Of a stretch of DNA of 64,000 nt, positions 1 through 9,378 are shown piece after piece (position 1 is the stretch's first letter; every line of letters begins with the position of its first letter). Location of the stretch: contig NZ_JARCJD010000019.1 of NCBI RefSeq assembly GCF_028890115.1, forward strand, positions 1 through 64,000, in the 5' to 3' direction. The notes under the pieces were generated by a model. It did no database searches and was not told where the DNA came from. It saw only the letters and a list, made by a program, of their open reading frames with translations. The translations under genes were made by a program, and so were the position numbers. The DNA comes from Phaeobacter sp. QD34_24 (GTDB lineage Bacteria; Pseudomonadota; Alphaproteobacteria; Rhodobacterales; Rhodobacteraceae).

Positions 1-50
1 AGGTGCCCAAAGGTCTTCCTGTCAGCCATCGCACTCGCAGCGCTCGTCAT

Positions 51-443
51 TTACTGGCTATGAGTCCTGACCCTAAGGAACCGAAATAGCCGTGTGGCAT
101 TGTACTCTTTGTTCACGAGCTTTTGTGACAGATCATACCCATGTGCATAATGTGCCGACAATGATGCAAACATTATCAACTCAAGACAGTGCCTAAACTG
201 CAAGTAGATCAGCTCTATGTCACTTTCCCGAAAACCAGTTAGCGCACCGCCACCCTGAAGACTCGATATTGCACGGTTGATTACATCAGTACGATATCGG
301 ATCTCGGTCATGTATGCACGATATTTAGAGACTGCTGTATCGGTGTTAGTCAAAGTATTGAACCACTCAAATATGTCTAGGGGCGGCGTATCAAAAAACG
401 CTCGTTTTGAAAGCCAATAAGCCATCCGTCGTGAGGTTGCCAT
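51..443 (-). pseudogene. Uncharacterised AT-rich accessory ORF, probably 3'-truncated
   Basis: A 130-codon frame from ATG at 443 to a TAA at 51-53; a TTG four codons further upstream is possible. No Shine-Dalgarno sequence precedes the ATG. The product looks soluble and helical. Its middle (FRHCLELIMFASLSAH) and the following KEYNATRLF stretch resemble, from memory, helical HEPN-like hypothetical proteins of defence or accessory regions; this is a weak resemblance. After RLFRFL the sequence turns into a short basic tail (RVRTHSQ), so the frame may have been broken by deletion, frameshift or recombination. Base composition is clearly more AT-rich than every other gene in the window, which suggests recent acquisition. 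It could instead be an intact short gene. No function is assigned. Confidence 0.4.
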
Positions 444-614
444 AAACTCTGTCAAAAACCAAACCTATTGGTGTAGTTTGGTGGAGCGCCAGAAGTAGTT
501 GCCCTTCGCCGCGAAACAAAATCTTGACAAAGTGGGCTCAAAGCGGACCAACGCGATTGGGAGGCGATTTTTGTTTTTCCCTCTCACCCTCGTACCTCTA
601 AGACGAACGCACGA

Positions 615-1394
615 TCAGGCCGACTTCTGCAACGGCTTGGGGCGCGCGCCGTCCGCCCAGTCGCGCACGGCTTCGCCGAAGGCCTGGAACAGCGGGCGTG
701 AGACGGGATCGTTGGCGGCATCCCATTCCGGGTGCCATTGCACCGCCATGGTAAAGCCGGGGGCGTCCTTCACATAGATCGCCTCGGGGGTTCCGTCGGG
801 GGCATGGCCGTCGATGACTATGCGCGCACCGGGGTGTTTGATGCCCTGCCCATGCAGCGTGTTGGTCATCACCTCATCAGCACCGAACAGACGGTGGAAC
901 ACGCCGCCCGTGGTCAGTTTCACCGAGTGGCGCAGAGCGAATTTCTCTTCCAGGGTGCCATCGGGGGGCATGCGGTGGTTCATCCGGCCCGGCAGATCGC
1001 GGATCTCGGGGTAAAGGCTGCCGCCCATGGCCACGTTCACCTCCTGAAAGCCGCGGCAGATGCCAAGGAAGGGCTGGCCCCGCTCGACGCAGGCCCGCAC
1101 CAGCGGCAGGGCGATGGCATCGCGGGCGCGGTCAAAGGCGCCATGGGCCTCGGTCTCTTCCTCGCCATATTCGTTGGGGTGCACATTCGGGCGCCCGCCG
1201 GTCAGCAGGAAGCCATCAAATGTCTCAAGCAATTCCTCCACCGACACAAAGCGCGGATCCGTGGGGATGACCAAGGGCATGCAGCCCGACACATCGGCCA
1301 CTGCTTCGGAGTTCATCGTGCCGCCCGCATGGGTCGGGTATTGATCGTTGATCAGATAGGAGTTGCCGATAATGCCTACTTTGGGCCGGGCCAT
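615..1394 (-). CDS. Gamma-glutamyl-gamma-aminobutyrate hydrolase family protein (peptidase C26, PuuD-like)
   Basis: A 259-aa class-I glutamine amidotransferase-like hydrolase. Residues ~60-70 hold DGFLLTGGRPNVHP. The nucleophile elbow GICRGFQEVNVAMGG supplies the catalytic Cys, and VQWHPEW near the C-terminus supplies the His-Glu pair, so the triad is complete. Family members cleave gamma-glutamyl bonds such as gamma-glutamyl-GABA in putrescine breakdown. Neighbouring puu genes are absent, so the substrate is open. The ATG start gives the usual family N-terminus (KVGIIGNSY). It is a monocistronic gene on the minus strand, 234 bases downstream of the glcG-like gene. Confidence 0.88.
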   Translation of the reverse strand: MARPKVGIIGNSYLINDQYPTHAGGTMNSEAVADVSGCMPLVIPTDPRFVSVEELLETFDGFLLTGGRPNVHPNEYGEEETEAHGAFDRARDAIALPLVRACVERGQPFLGICRGFQEVNVAMGGSLYPEIRDLPGRMNHRMPPDGTLEEKFALRHSVKLTTGGVFHRLFGADEVMTNTLHGQGIKHPGARIVIDGHAPDGTPEAIYVKDAPGFTMAVQWHPEWDAANDPVSRPLFQAFGEAVRDWADGARPKPLQKSA

Positions 1395-1560
1395 GATCCG
1401 CTCGCGTCTTGTTGAAGTTCCGTGACCCTAGCCGCGCGCCGCGCGACAATCAACTCGGTAGCTTGGCGCAGGCGCTTGTTCAGCCCCGCACAGGGGACAG
1501 AGCGGTCATTCTTAATGCATTCGTGCTATGCCCCGGCGCGAACCTGACACGAACCCGGCA

Positions 1561-1600
1561 CAAAACGACCCGCGCCATAGCCTGGCGCGGGTCTTGTTCA
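1561..1600. terminator. Bidirectional hairpin terminator after the glcG-like gene
   Basis: A perfect 11-bp stem (1567-1577 with 1583-1593) and a 5-base loop lie 36 bases downstream of the glcG-like stop. On the minus strand GTTTTG follows; on the plus strand TTGTTC follows. Confidence 0.75.
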
Positions 1601-1628
1601 TCCTGTTGCCGCAAATGGTGAAGGCCGA

Positions 1629-2054
1629 TCAGGCCTCGCCCACCAGCCCAACGGCCTCGATCCCGGCCAGCGCTGCCGCCGCGTCATTATCCGAGGTGTC
1701 GCCCGTGACGCCAACGGCGCCCAGCACGGTGCCCTTCTTGTCGCGCAGAAGAACGCCGCCCGGAACCGGTACGACCTGGCCGCCATAGACGCCGTTCACG
1801 GCGGCCATGAAATAGGCCTGCTGCTCGGCCCGCGCCATCTGGGCGCTACCGGCCATGCCCAGCATCACCGCGCCATAAGCCTTGCCGTGGGCGATGGCGA
1901 AACGGCCCGGTGCGGCGCCGTCTTCGCGTTCAAAGGCCTGCACATGGCCGCCCGCATCCAGCACCACCACCGACAGGGGTTTCAGCTCCAGCTCGCGGCC
2001 CTTCTCCAGGGCCTTGCGAATAATGGTACGTGCGCGTCGAAGTGAGATGGTCAT
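1629..2054 (-). CDS. GlcG/HbpS family protein (DUF336)
   Basis: A 141-aa protein of the GlcG/HbpS (DUF336) family. It shows the conserved VVVLDAGGHVQAFEREDGAAPG block, the alanine-rich middle and the closing glycine-rich GGVLLRDKKGTVLGAVGVTGDTSDNDAAAALAGI region. Members occur beside glycolate/glyoxylate genes (glcG) and some bind haem; the biochemical role is not settled. It lies directly downstream of glcB on the same strand, which supports a link to glyoxylate metabolism. A strong hairpin between the two genes implies partial termination or separate expression. ATG start at 2054. Confidence 0.85.
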   Translation of the reverse strand: MTISLRRARTIIRKALEKGRELELKPLSVVVLDAGGHVQAFEREDGAAPGRFAIAHGKAYGAVMLGMAGSAQMARAEQQAYFMAAVNGVYGGQVVPVPGGVLLRDKKGTVLGAVGVTGDTSDNDAAAALAGIEAVGLVGEA

Positions 2055-2096
2055 CTCCGGTGTCCTTCCGTTGAAATGTGTCTGTCGAGGTCGATC

Positions 2097-2127
2097 AAAG
2101 AAAAGGACCGCAGGCAGGCTGCGGTCC
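2097..2127 (-). terminator. Rho-independent terminator after glcB
   Basis: A 9-bp perfect stem (2105-2113 with 2119-2127) with a 5-base loop. On the minus strand it is followed by TTTTCTTT. It sits 13 bases past the glcB stop and separates glcB from the glcG-like gene. Confidence 0.8.
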
Positions 2128-2139
2128 GTTGCCGTGGTG

Positions 2140-4272
2140 TTACCCGGCGGCCTTCAGTTCCAGGCGGCGGGCATGCAGCACCGGCTCGGTATAGCCGGAG
2201 GGCTGGATACGGCCCTTGAAGACCAGATCGCAGGCGGCCTGGAAGGCGATGCCGTCAAAGCCGGGCGCCATCGGGCGGTAGGCGGGATCGCCCGCGTTCT
2301 GCCCGTCCACCACGGCGGCCATCTTCTGCATTGCGGCCATCACCTGCTCTTCGGAGACAACGCCATGGTGCAGCCAGTTGGCCAGCGCCTGGGAGGAGAT
2401 CCGGCAGGTGGCGCGGTCTTCCATCAGGCCCACATCGTTGATGTCTGGCACCTTGGAGCAGCCAACGCCCTGATCGACCCAGCGCACCACATAGCCAAGG
2501 ATGCCCTGGGCGTTGTTCTCGATCTCATTGGCGATTTCGTCATCCGACAGGTTCTGCCCCTCCATCACCGGGATGGTCAGCAGGTCCGCAAGGCTGCCGC
2601 GGGCACCGCCTGCCTTGAGTTCATCCTGGCGCGCCAGCACGTCGATCTTGTGATAATGGGTCGCGTGCAGGGTCGCAGCGGTGGGCGAAGGCACCCAGGC
2701 ACAGGTCGCGCCGGACTGGGGATGGCCGATCTTGGCCTCCAGCATCTCGCCCATGCGATCGGGCATGGCCCACATGCCCTTGCCGATCTGCGCGCGCCCC
2801 TTGAGGCCACAGACCAGGCCGATATCCACGTTGCGATCCTCGTAGGAGGCAATCCAGGGGGTCGATTTCATCTCGCCCTTGCGCAGCATCGGGCCCGCTT
2901 CCATCGAGGTGTGGATCTCGTCGCCGGTGCGATCCAGGAAGCCGGTGTTGATGAAGGCCACGCGGGATTTGGCGGCGCGGATGCATTCCTTGAGGTTTAC
3001 CGAGGTGCGGCGTTCCTCATCCATGATGCCGATCTTGACGGTGTTGCGCGGAAGGCCCAGCGCATCTTCGACGTGATCGAAGATGCGCACGGCAAAGGCG
3101 ACCTCTTCGGGGCCGTGCATTTTGGGCTTCACCACATAGACCGATCCATGGGTGGAGTTGCCGCCCTCGGATTTCAGGTCATGCATGGCGATCAGCACGG
3201 TGATCATCGCATCAAGGAAGCCCTCACCCGCCTCGCGGCCCTCGCTGTCCAGCACCGCCGGGTTGGTCATCAGGTGGCCCACGTTGCGCACCAGCAAAAG
3301 CGAGCGCCCTTTCAGGGTCGCGGCCTCACCAGCGGGCGTGGTCATGGTCACGTCATCGTTCAATACACGAGTGAAGGTCTTGCCGCCCTTGCTGACTTCC
3401 TCGGCCAGGTCGCGCTTCATCAGACCCAGCCAGTTGGAATAGGCCTGCACCTTGTCCGCGGCATCCACGCAGGCGACCGAGTCTTCGCAGTCCATGATGG
3501 TGGAGAGCGCCGATTCCAGCGTGATGTCATTGATGCCCGCGCGGTCGTCCTTGCCGATATTGCCGCTGGCGTCGATCTCGACGATGGCATGCAACCCGTT
3601 GTTCTTGAGGAAGACACGGGACGGGGTCGAGGCGTCGCCGGCATAGCCTGCGAATTGACCCACCTCTTTCAGCGCGGGAACCAACGCGCCGTCTGCAACC
3701 GACAGCGCATCGATATCGGCCCAGGAGCCAGAGGCCAGCGGGAAGGTCTCATCCAGGAAGGCCCGGCCCCAGGCGATCACCCGCGCGCCGCGCGCGGCGT
3801 CATAGCCACCAGCAGCAGGCAGATCGCCCATGGCATCGGTGCCATACAGCGCATCATACAGGGAGCCCCAGCGGGCGTTGGCCGCATTCAGGGCAAAACG
3901 CGCGTTGGTGATCGGCACCACCAGCTGCGGGCCGGGTGTCAGGGCGATTTCGGGGTCGACATTGACTGTCTCCACCTCGAAATCATCACCCTCGGGCACC
4001 AGGTAGCCGATCTCCTTCAGGAAGGCGGTATAGGCTGCAGCATCATGTGGCTGACCGCGCCGCTCCAGATGCCAGGCGTCGATGCGGCTCTGGATCTCTT
4101 CGCGCGTGGCCAGCAGGGCGCGGTTCTCGTCACCCATGCCATTCACAAGGCCCGAAAGACCGGACCAGAAGGCATCTGCGCTGACCCCGGTTCCCGGCAA
4201 AGCCTTGGTTTCGATAAAGTCAGCCAGCTCGGATGCAACCTGCATCCCGTGAATGTCTTTCCTGTCAGCCAT
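2140..4272 (-). CDS. glcB: Malate synthase G
   Basis: A 710-aa single-chain malate synthase of the G isoform (usual length ~720-730 aa). It condenses acetyl-CoA with glyoxylate to malate in the cytosol, as part of the glyoxylate bypass and glycolate use. Visible blocks are the N-terminal DAFWSGL, the core [25 protein letters not shown], the [10 protein letters not shown] segment, [19 protein letters not shown], and the C-terminal [34 protein letters not shown] longer frame begins at 4296, but a strong Shine-Dalgarno sequence (GGAGGAGA) ends 8-9 bases before the ATG at 4272 and lies inside that extension, so 4272 is preferred. Upstream at 4311-4335 is a dyad that may be an operator. Confidence 0.96.
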   Translation of the reverse strand: MADRKDIHGMQVASELADFIETKALPGTGVSADAFWSGLSGLVNGMGDENRALLATREEIQSRIDAWHLERRGQPHDAAAYTAFLKEIGYLVPEGDDFEVETVNVDPEIALTPGPQLVVPITNARFALNAANARWGSLYDALYGTDAMGDLPAAGGYDAARGARVIAWGRAFLDETFPLASGSWADIDALSVADGALVPALKEVGQFAGYAGDASTPSRVFLKNNGLHAIVEIDASGNIGKDDRAGINDITLESALSTIMDCEDSVACVDAADKVQAYSNWLGLMKRDLAEEVSKGGKTFTRVLNDDVTMTTPAGEAATLKGRSLLLVRNVGHLMTNPAVLDSEGREAGEGFLDAMITVLIAMHDLKSEGGNSTHGSVYVVKPKMHGPEEVAFAVRIFDHVEDALGLPRNTVKIGIMDEERRTSVNLKECIRAAKSRVAFINTGFLDRTGDEIHTSMEAGPMLRKGEMKSTPWIASYEDRNVDIGLVCGLKGRAQIGKGMWAMPDRMGEMLEAKIGHPQSGATCAWVPSPTAATLHATHYHKIDVLARQDELKAGGARGSLADLLTIPVMEGQNLSDDEIANEIENNAQGILGYVVRWVDQGVGCSKVPDINDVGLMEDRATCRISSQALANWLHHGVVSEEQVMAAMQKMAAVVDGQNAGDPAYRPMAPGFDGIAFQAACDLVFKGRIQPSGYTEPVLHARRLELKAAG

Positions 4273-4310
4273 GAGCGCTTTCTCCTCCAAGGTCATCCGC
4301 GATTGTTTCC

Positions 4311-4335
4311 CCGATACAGGAAAAGTTTCCTATCG
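4311..4335. promoter_or_regulatory. Imperfect dyad upstream of glcB
   Basis: A 14-bp inverted repeat AGGAAA-AG-TTTCCT (4318-4331) is nested in an imperfect longer dyad with CGATA/ATCG outer arms. It lies ~40-60 bases before the glcB start, between the DUF2256 gene and glcB. It could be an operator or an mRNA hairpin; no T-tract follows on the minus strand, so a terminator is less likely. Confidence 0.45.
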
Positions 4336-4381
4336 GCAACAAGGGTGGTAAATTTTTCTGACCAATTTGGCAGAGGCTGTT

Positions 4382-4546
4382 TCAAATCTTCTTTGCAGAT
4401 CCCGCCTTGGCGGCGCTGCGGCAACGCGCCGAGCAATAGACCACCTGCTCCCAGTCCCGCGCCCACTTGCGACGCCAGACGAAGGGCCGGGTGCAGGCGG
4501 GGCAGATCTTGCTGGGCAGCTCCGATTTCTTGCGCATGCGGGGCAT
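4382..4546 (-). CDS. DUF2256 domain protein (small Cys-rich, photolyase-associated)
   Basis: A 54-aa protein read from ATG at 4546 to TGA at 4382-4384. The sequence begins [18 protein letters not shown] and contains [20 protein letters not shown]. It has four cysteines in CPAC and YCSARC pairs, a likely zinc site, and basic ends, matching the DUF2256 family. Its start overlaps the photolyase stop by one base (TGATG), so the two are almost certainly translationally coupled. DUF2256 genes are frequent neighbours of photolyase/cryptochrome genes; function is unknown. The overlapping 87-codon frame 4293-4556 is a shadow. Confidence 0.85.
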   Translation of the reverse strand: MPRMRKKSELPSKICPACTRPFVWRRKWARDWEQVVYCSARCRSAAKAGSAKKI

Positions 4547-6054
4547 CAGAAATCAAAGCTCAACTGATCAGAGGGCTTTTGCCGGGAAGCCCCCCGCCCG
4601 CTGCGCCGACTTGGGGATTTGCGGCTGGCGTGTTTCTGAACGATACGATGTGCAACGGTGCGAAACCCCTCGGCCTTGCGCACGGACCAGACCGCATCGC
4701 GGGCGGCACGTGCCGCCTCTTTCACATCGACTACAGGCTCCGGATATCTGCACCCGAGGATCCGCCCCGCCCCCTCCCACTTCCAGGGCTCCTGCAGAAA
4801 CCGGTCTGGAACCCCGGCCAACTCCGGCAGCCAGGCGCGGGTGAAGGCTCCGGTCGGGTCCTGGTCCAGCCCCTGTTTCACCGGATTGTAGATGCGGATG
4901 GTGTTCATGCCAGTTGTACCCGACTGCATCTGCACCTGGCTCCAATGGATGCCGGGCTCGTAATCCGTGAACATGCGCGCCAGATGCTGCCCGGTGGCGC
5001 GCCAATCCAGCCACAGGTGATAGGAGGCCACCGACATCACCATCGCCCGCATGCGAAAGTTGAGCCAGCCCGTCGCTGTCAGGGATCGCATACAGGCATC
5101 CACAAGGGGCAGCCCGGTCTCGCCCGCCTGCCATGCCTGCAGACGCGCGGCATCCGGCTGCAAGGGGCGCAATCCTTCATAGGCGGGATGCAGGCAATGG
5201 CGCTCGATATCGGGCTGATCCTCCAGTTTCTGCATGAAGTGATCCCGCCAGGCGAGCCGCGCCTGAAAGGACTTGAGCGATCCGGCCCAGCCCCCGTTGC
5301 GCCCTTGTGATTGCTGATCGAGCGTCGCCTGCACCGCCTCGCGCACAGAAAGGGTGCCAAAGGCCAGATGCGGCGACAGGCGTGAACAGGCCGCTGCCCC
5401 CTCCAGCGGCGATGACATTTCGCGCCGGTAGTGCTGGCCGCGATGTGACAGAAAGCTGGATAGGCGCTCCAGGCCCGCAGTCCGCCCACCGGCCTGAGCA
5501 CCGCAGATCCCATAAGGCGCCAGCCCCAGATCAGCAGCAGTTGGCAAAGGATCGCCCGCGCTGCAGATCCCCATGAGCCGCTCCGGTGCTGCAATGCGCG
5601 TTTGCCGCATATGGGCATCGCGGGCACCCTGCCAGCCGTCGCGCCCGGAAAGGCGGCGCACAACCCCGCATTGGGGGATTTCGATCCAAGCCAAGCCACG
5701 CCCACGCGCCCAGGCTGCAACCCGCCGGTCACGGTCATAGGTCCAGCCGTTGCCGGTTTCCTCGTGGCTGACGAGGCGCCGGACCCCATACTGCCCTGCC
5801 AGATCATCCAGCACCGCAACCGCATCCCCCACCCGCATCACCAGATCGGCGCCCCGCTGCCGCAACGCCATGCGCAGATCCTTCAGGCACTTGAGAAGGA
5901 AATCATACTGTCGGCGGGAGGCATCCGGCTGCTGCCAGAACTCGGGCTCGATAATGAAAAGACAGAGGATCGGATCTCCCAGCGCCACGGCACGCGCCAG
6001 CGCCGGATGGTCCTCCAACCGCAGATCGCGCTTGAACCACAGGAGTGTCGACAT
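4546..6054 (-). CDS. Cryptochrome/deoxyribodipyrimidine photolyase family protein
   Basis: A 502-aa FAD-binding flavoprotein of the photolyase/cryptochrome family. The N-terminal Rossmann-like antenna domain starts [18 protein letters not shown] (canonical WFRRDLR position), followed by a helical FAD domain with [44 protein letters not shown] and [13 protein letters not shown]. The segment where class-I photolyases have W-x-G-T-G reads [25 protein letters not shown], typical of an alphaproteobacterial subgroup that is often unassigned between photolyase and cryptochrome. It probably repairs UV pyrimidine dimers or senses blue light. A frame extends to 6117, but the ATG at 6054 matches the family N-terminus. 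It is coupled to the downstream DUF2256 gene and divergent from pepN. Confidence 0.9.
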   Translation of the reverse strand: MSTLLWFKRDLRLEDHPALARAVALGDPILCLFIIEPEFWQQPDASRRQYDFLLKCLKDLRMALRQRGADLVMRVGDAVAVLDDLAGQYGVRRLVSHEETGNGWTYDRDRRVAAWARGRGLAWIEIPQCGVVRRLSGRDGWQGARDAHMRQTRIAAPERLMGICSAGDPLPTAADLGLAPYGICGAQAGGRTAGLERLSSFLSHRGQHYRREMSSPLEGAAACSRLSPHLAFGTLSVREAVQATLDQQSQGRNGGWAGSLKSFQARLAWRDHFMQKLEDQPDIERHCLHPAYEGLRPLQPDAARLQAWQAGETGLPLVDACMRSLTATGWLNFRMRAMVMSVASYHLWLDWRATGQHLARMFTDYEPGIHWSQVQMQSGTTGMNTIRIYNPVKQGLDQDPTGAFTRAWLPELAGVPDRFLQEPWKWEGAGRILGCRYPEPVVDVKEAARAARDAVWSVRKAEGFRTVAHRIVQKHASRKSPSRRSGRGASRQKPSDQLSFDF

Positions 6055-6193
6055 CTTCGCGGTAACTCCGTCCTTGCCATTGATGCTGATGGCTTGCTGC
6101 TCTGGGCTGCATTGCATACGACTATGGGAAAGATACGCGCGCAGGCCCGCAGCGGTTCATTTTCCGCGCGCCACGCATCCACAGGAGAGAGCC

Positions 6194-8758
6194 ATGAAAG
6201 ACGCCGCCCCCGCCTCTGCCCCGGAAACCTTTTACCTCAAAGACTACACCCCCTTCGGGTTCGAAGTGGTGAGCGTCGAACTGACCTTCAGGCTGGCCCC
6301 CAATGCGACACGGGTGATCAGCAAGATCCGGTTTTCCCCCAAACCCGGCGCGGCGGACCCGACCTTCTTTCTGCATGGCGAAGAGCTGACCCTGATCCGC
6401 GCGGCAATCGACGGCACCGAGGTGACGCCAACCCTGACCGATACGGGCCTGACCTGCGATGTGCCGGAGACCCCCTTCACCTGGGAGGCAGAGGTCGAGA
6501 TCGACCCCGAAGGCAATACCGCGCTCGAAGGGCTTTACATGTCGAATGGCATGTATTGCACCCAATGCGAGGCCGAAGGTTTCCGCAAGATCACCTATTA
6601 CCCGGACCGCCCCGACGTGATGTCCACCTTCAAGGTGCGTATCGAAGGCGACGAGAAGGTGAAACTCTCGAACGGCAACCCTACCGGCAACGGCGCGGGC
6701 TGGGCCGAATGGCACGACCCCTGGCCCAAGCCCGCCTACCTGTTTGCGCTGGTGGCCGGGGATCTTGTGAACCATCCTGACAGTTTCACCACCAAATCCG
6801 GCAAGGACGTGGAGCTGAACATCTGGGTGCGCCCCGGCGACGAGGGCAAATGCGCCTTCGGCATGGAGGCGCTGAAGAAGTCGATGACCTGGGATGAAGA
6901 GGTCTACGGGCGCGAATACGACCTCGATATCTTCAACATCGTGGCTGTCGATGACTTCAACATGGGCGCGATGGAGAACAAGGGTCTCAATATCTTCAAC
7001 TCCTCCTGCGTACTGGCCTCGCCCGATACCTCCACCGATGCCAATTACGAACGGATCGAGGCGATCATCGCGCATGAGTATTTCCACAACTGGACCGGCA
7101 ACCGCATCACCTGCCGCGATTGGTTCCAGCTGTGTCTGAAAGAAGGTCTGACCGTCTTCCGCGATGCGCAGTTCACCGCTGACATGCGCTCGGCTCCGGT
7201 GAAGCGGATCTCGGATGTGATCGATCTGCGCGCGCGCCAGTTCCCCGAGGATGGCGGCCCGCTGGCCCATCCGCCACGCCCGGAACAGTTCCAGGAGATC
7301 AACAACTTCTACACCGCCACCGTCTATGAAAAAGGCGCCGAGGTGATCGGCATGCTGAAGCGGCTGGTCGGGGATGACGGCTATTCAAAGGCTCTGGATC
7401 TCTATTTTGACCGCCATGACGGGCAGGCCTGCACCATCGAGGACTGGCTCAAGGTGTTCGAGGATGCAACGGGCCGGGATCTCACACAGTTCAAGCTCTG
7501 GTACAGCCAGGCGGGCACCCCGCGCCTGAGCGTCGAAGAAAGCTACCAGGACGGCACCTATACGCTGACCTTTGAACAGAAGACCGCCCCGACGCCGGGC
7601 CAGCCGGACAAGGCGCCCCGCGTGATCCCCATCGCCGTTGGTCTTCTTGGCCCAAACGGGGACGAGGTTCTGCCCACGCAGGTCCTGGAAATGACGGAAG
7701 GCAAGCAGAGCTTCACCTTCGAAGGGCTGGCGGCAAAGCCGGTGCCCTCGATCCTGAGGGAGTTCTCGGCGCCGGTGATCCTGGAGCGCGAGACCACGAA
7801 CAGTGAACGCGCCTTCCTCTTGGCCCATGACACCGATCCCTTCAACCGCTGGGAGGCGGGCAATGCCCTGGCCCGCGAGGCGCGCATCGCCATGATCCTG
7901 GACGGGGCAGCGCCGGATGCGGACTACCTTGACGCGCTGCAGAAGCTGTTGCGCGACGATGATCTGGATCCGGCCTTCCGCGCCTTGGTGCTGTCGCCGC
8001 CCAGCCAGTCCAACATCGCCCAGGCCCTGCATGAACACGGTCACACCCCCGATCCGCAACAGATCCATGACGCGGCAGAAACCTTTGCGCAGACCCTGGC
8101 CGAACAGCTGGCCGACAGCCTGCCCCGGCTTTATGCCGCAACCACCGTCGATGGCCCCTACAGCCCCGATGCCACCAGCACCGGAAAGCGGGATCTGAAC
8201 GCCCGGATCCTGTCCCTGCTGACGCGGCTCGATGGCGGGCAACAGGCCGCGCGCCAATATGAGGCCGCAGACAATATGACCCAGCAATACGCAGCGCTAT
8301 CCTGCCTTCTGAAGGCCGAAAAGGGCGCGGCGCAATCGCAGGCCTTCTATGACCAGTGGAAGGGCGACCGGCTGGTGATGGACAAATGGTTTGCCCTGCA
8401 GATCGCGACCGCCGCCCCCGAAGCTGCGGCCCAGATCGCACAGGATCTGACCGGACACGCCCTGTTCACCCTGAAGAACCCCAACCGGTTCCGCGCGGTG
8501 ATGGGGGCGATGGCGGGCAATCACGCGGGCTTCCACCATGCATCCGGCGCGGGCTACCGCCTTCTGGCAGAGAACCTCATTGCGCTGGACAAGCTGAACC
8601 CGCAGACCACCGCCCGCATGTGTGCCGCCTTCCAGACCTGGCGGCGCTACGATGCGGACCGGCAGGCCCTGATCCAGGAGCAACTGCAGCGGATCGCTGG
8701 TACAGACGGGCTGAGCCGCGACACCACCGAGATGGTCACGCGCATTCTGGATGCCTGA
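6194..8758 (+). CDS. pepN: Aminopeptidase N (M1 family)
   Basis: An 854-aa cytosolic zinc metallo-aminopeptidase (family length ~870) that removes N-terminal residues from peptides. Seen in the sequence: exopeptidase motif GAMENKGLNIFN, zinc motif HEYFHNWTGNRITCRDW with the downstream LKEGLTVFRDAQF glutamate, and the PepN-specific C-terminal region with FNRWEAGNALAREA. The open frame reaches back to 5750, but the ATG at 6194 has AGGAGA seven to eight bases upstream and gives the known N-terminus; the earlier codons overlap the divergent photolyase. The stop overlaps the next gene by eight bases. Confidence 0.97.
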   Translation: MKDAAPASAPETFYLKDYTPFGFEVVSVELTFRLAPNATRVISKIRFSPKPGAADPTFFLHGEELTLIRAAIDGTEVTPTLTDTGLTCDVPETPFTWEAEVEIDPEGNTALEGLYMSNGMYCTQCEAEGFRKITYYPDRPDVMSTFKVRIEGDEKVKLSNGNPTGNGAGWAEWHDPWPKPAYLFALVAGDLVNHPDSFTTKSGKDVELNIWVRPGDEGKCAFGMEALKKSMTWDEEVYGREYDLDIFNIVAVDDFNMGAMENKGLNIFNSSCVLASPDTSTDANYERIEAIIAHEYFHNWTGNRITCRDWFQLCLKEGLTVFRDAQFTADMRSAPVKRISDVIDLRARQFPEDGGPLAHPPRPEQFQEINNFYTATVYEKGAEVIGMLKRLVGDDGYSKALDLYFDRHDGQACTIEDWLKVFEDATGRDLTQFKLWYSQAGTPRLSVEESYQDGTYTLTFEQKTAPTPGQPDKAPRVIPIAVGLLGPNGDEVLPTQVLEMTEGKQSFTFEGLAAKPVPSILREFSAPVILERETTNSERAFLLAHDTDPFNRWEAGNALAREARIAMILDGAAPDADYLDALQKLLRDDDLDPAFRALVLSPPSQSNIAQALHEHGHTPDPQQIHDAAETFAQTLAEQLADSLPRLYAATTVDGPYSPDATSTGKRDLNARILSLLTRLDGGQQAARQYEAADNMTQQYAALSCLLKAEKGAAQSQAFYDQWKGDRLVMDKWFALQIATAAPEAAAQIAQDLTGHALFTLKNPNRFRAVMGAMAGNHAGFHHASGAGYRLLAENLIALDKLNPQTTARMCAAFQTWRRYDADRQALIQEQLQRIAGTDGLSRDTTEMVTRILDA

Positions 8759-9215
8759 TCGCGCGGGACAGCACAGCGAGGCAGCCGCCCCTCCCTACCG
8801 CTTTCGCAGGCAGGGGCGCTCCCTGGCGCTGGCGCTTGCCCTCATGGCCTGGCTCCTGGGCCTGACCGCCCTTGCAATCCTTGCGCAGGCCAGCCCCTGG
8901 CTGGTCGCGCTGCTCGGCCTGCCCACCCTGCCCGGCCTTTATGAGCTGGGAAAGAACCCGCACTCCGGGCTGGACCTGACAGAGGATCAAATCAGCTGGT
9001 TCACCGGCTCCTCACGCGGGGCGGTGCCGCTGGAGCGTATCACCCGCCTGCGGCTTGATACGCGACTGGATCTTTCGGTGCGCGTCACCCTGGTGCTGAC
9101 GACAGGTGAGAAACTGCGCCTGCCCCATCCCGCCACCCCACCGATCGAGGGCCTGACTGCGGCCTGCGACCTGCGCAAAATCCCCCACGACAGGTATCAT
9201 TTTTCGCTTTTTTAA
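8751..9215 (+). CDS. Hypothetical membrane protein coupled to pepN
   Basis: 154 aa. A basic, proline/arginine-rich N-terminus (residues 1-23) precedes two adjacent hydrophobic segments (about 24-46 and 48-62) and a polar C-terminal domain (about 70-154, LDLTEDQISWFTGSSRGAVPLERITRLRLDTRLD...) that looks like a small beta-rich module. The start codon lies inside the end of pepN, so translation is probably coupled. I recognise no characterised family; bitopic or hairpin inner-membrane protein is the safe description. Confidence 0.75.
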   Translation: MPDRAGQHSEAAAPPYRFRRQGRSLALALALMAWLLGLTALAILAQASPWLVALLGLPTLPGLYELGKNPHSGLDLTEDQISWFTGSSRGAVPLERITRLRLDTRLDLSVRVTLVLTTGEKLRLPHPATPPIEGLTAACDLRKIPHDRYHFSLF

Positions 9216-9378
9216 TAGCATTTTACAGGATCATTCCGCGAACTAACCTTTTTTGCTGCGCCTACTCCCAATTCCCCAAATTGGCACCTCCCATTCCTCA
9301 GAGACGCCATGTTTGCGCCGCAAATCAGCATCAGGTTGTACCGACACGATGCGCAGCCAAACTCGCAGGATACTAAGA

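Noticed and set aside
4293-4556. 87-codon minus-strand frame
   Set aside because: It overlaps the DUF2256 gene in another frame; the DUF2256 reading has conserved Cys pairs and coupling to the photolyase stop.
1882-5310. 1142-codon open frame on the plus strand
   Set aside because: It runs antisense through glcB and the photolyase gene and has His/Gly/Ala-rich low-complexity sequence without family motifs.
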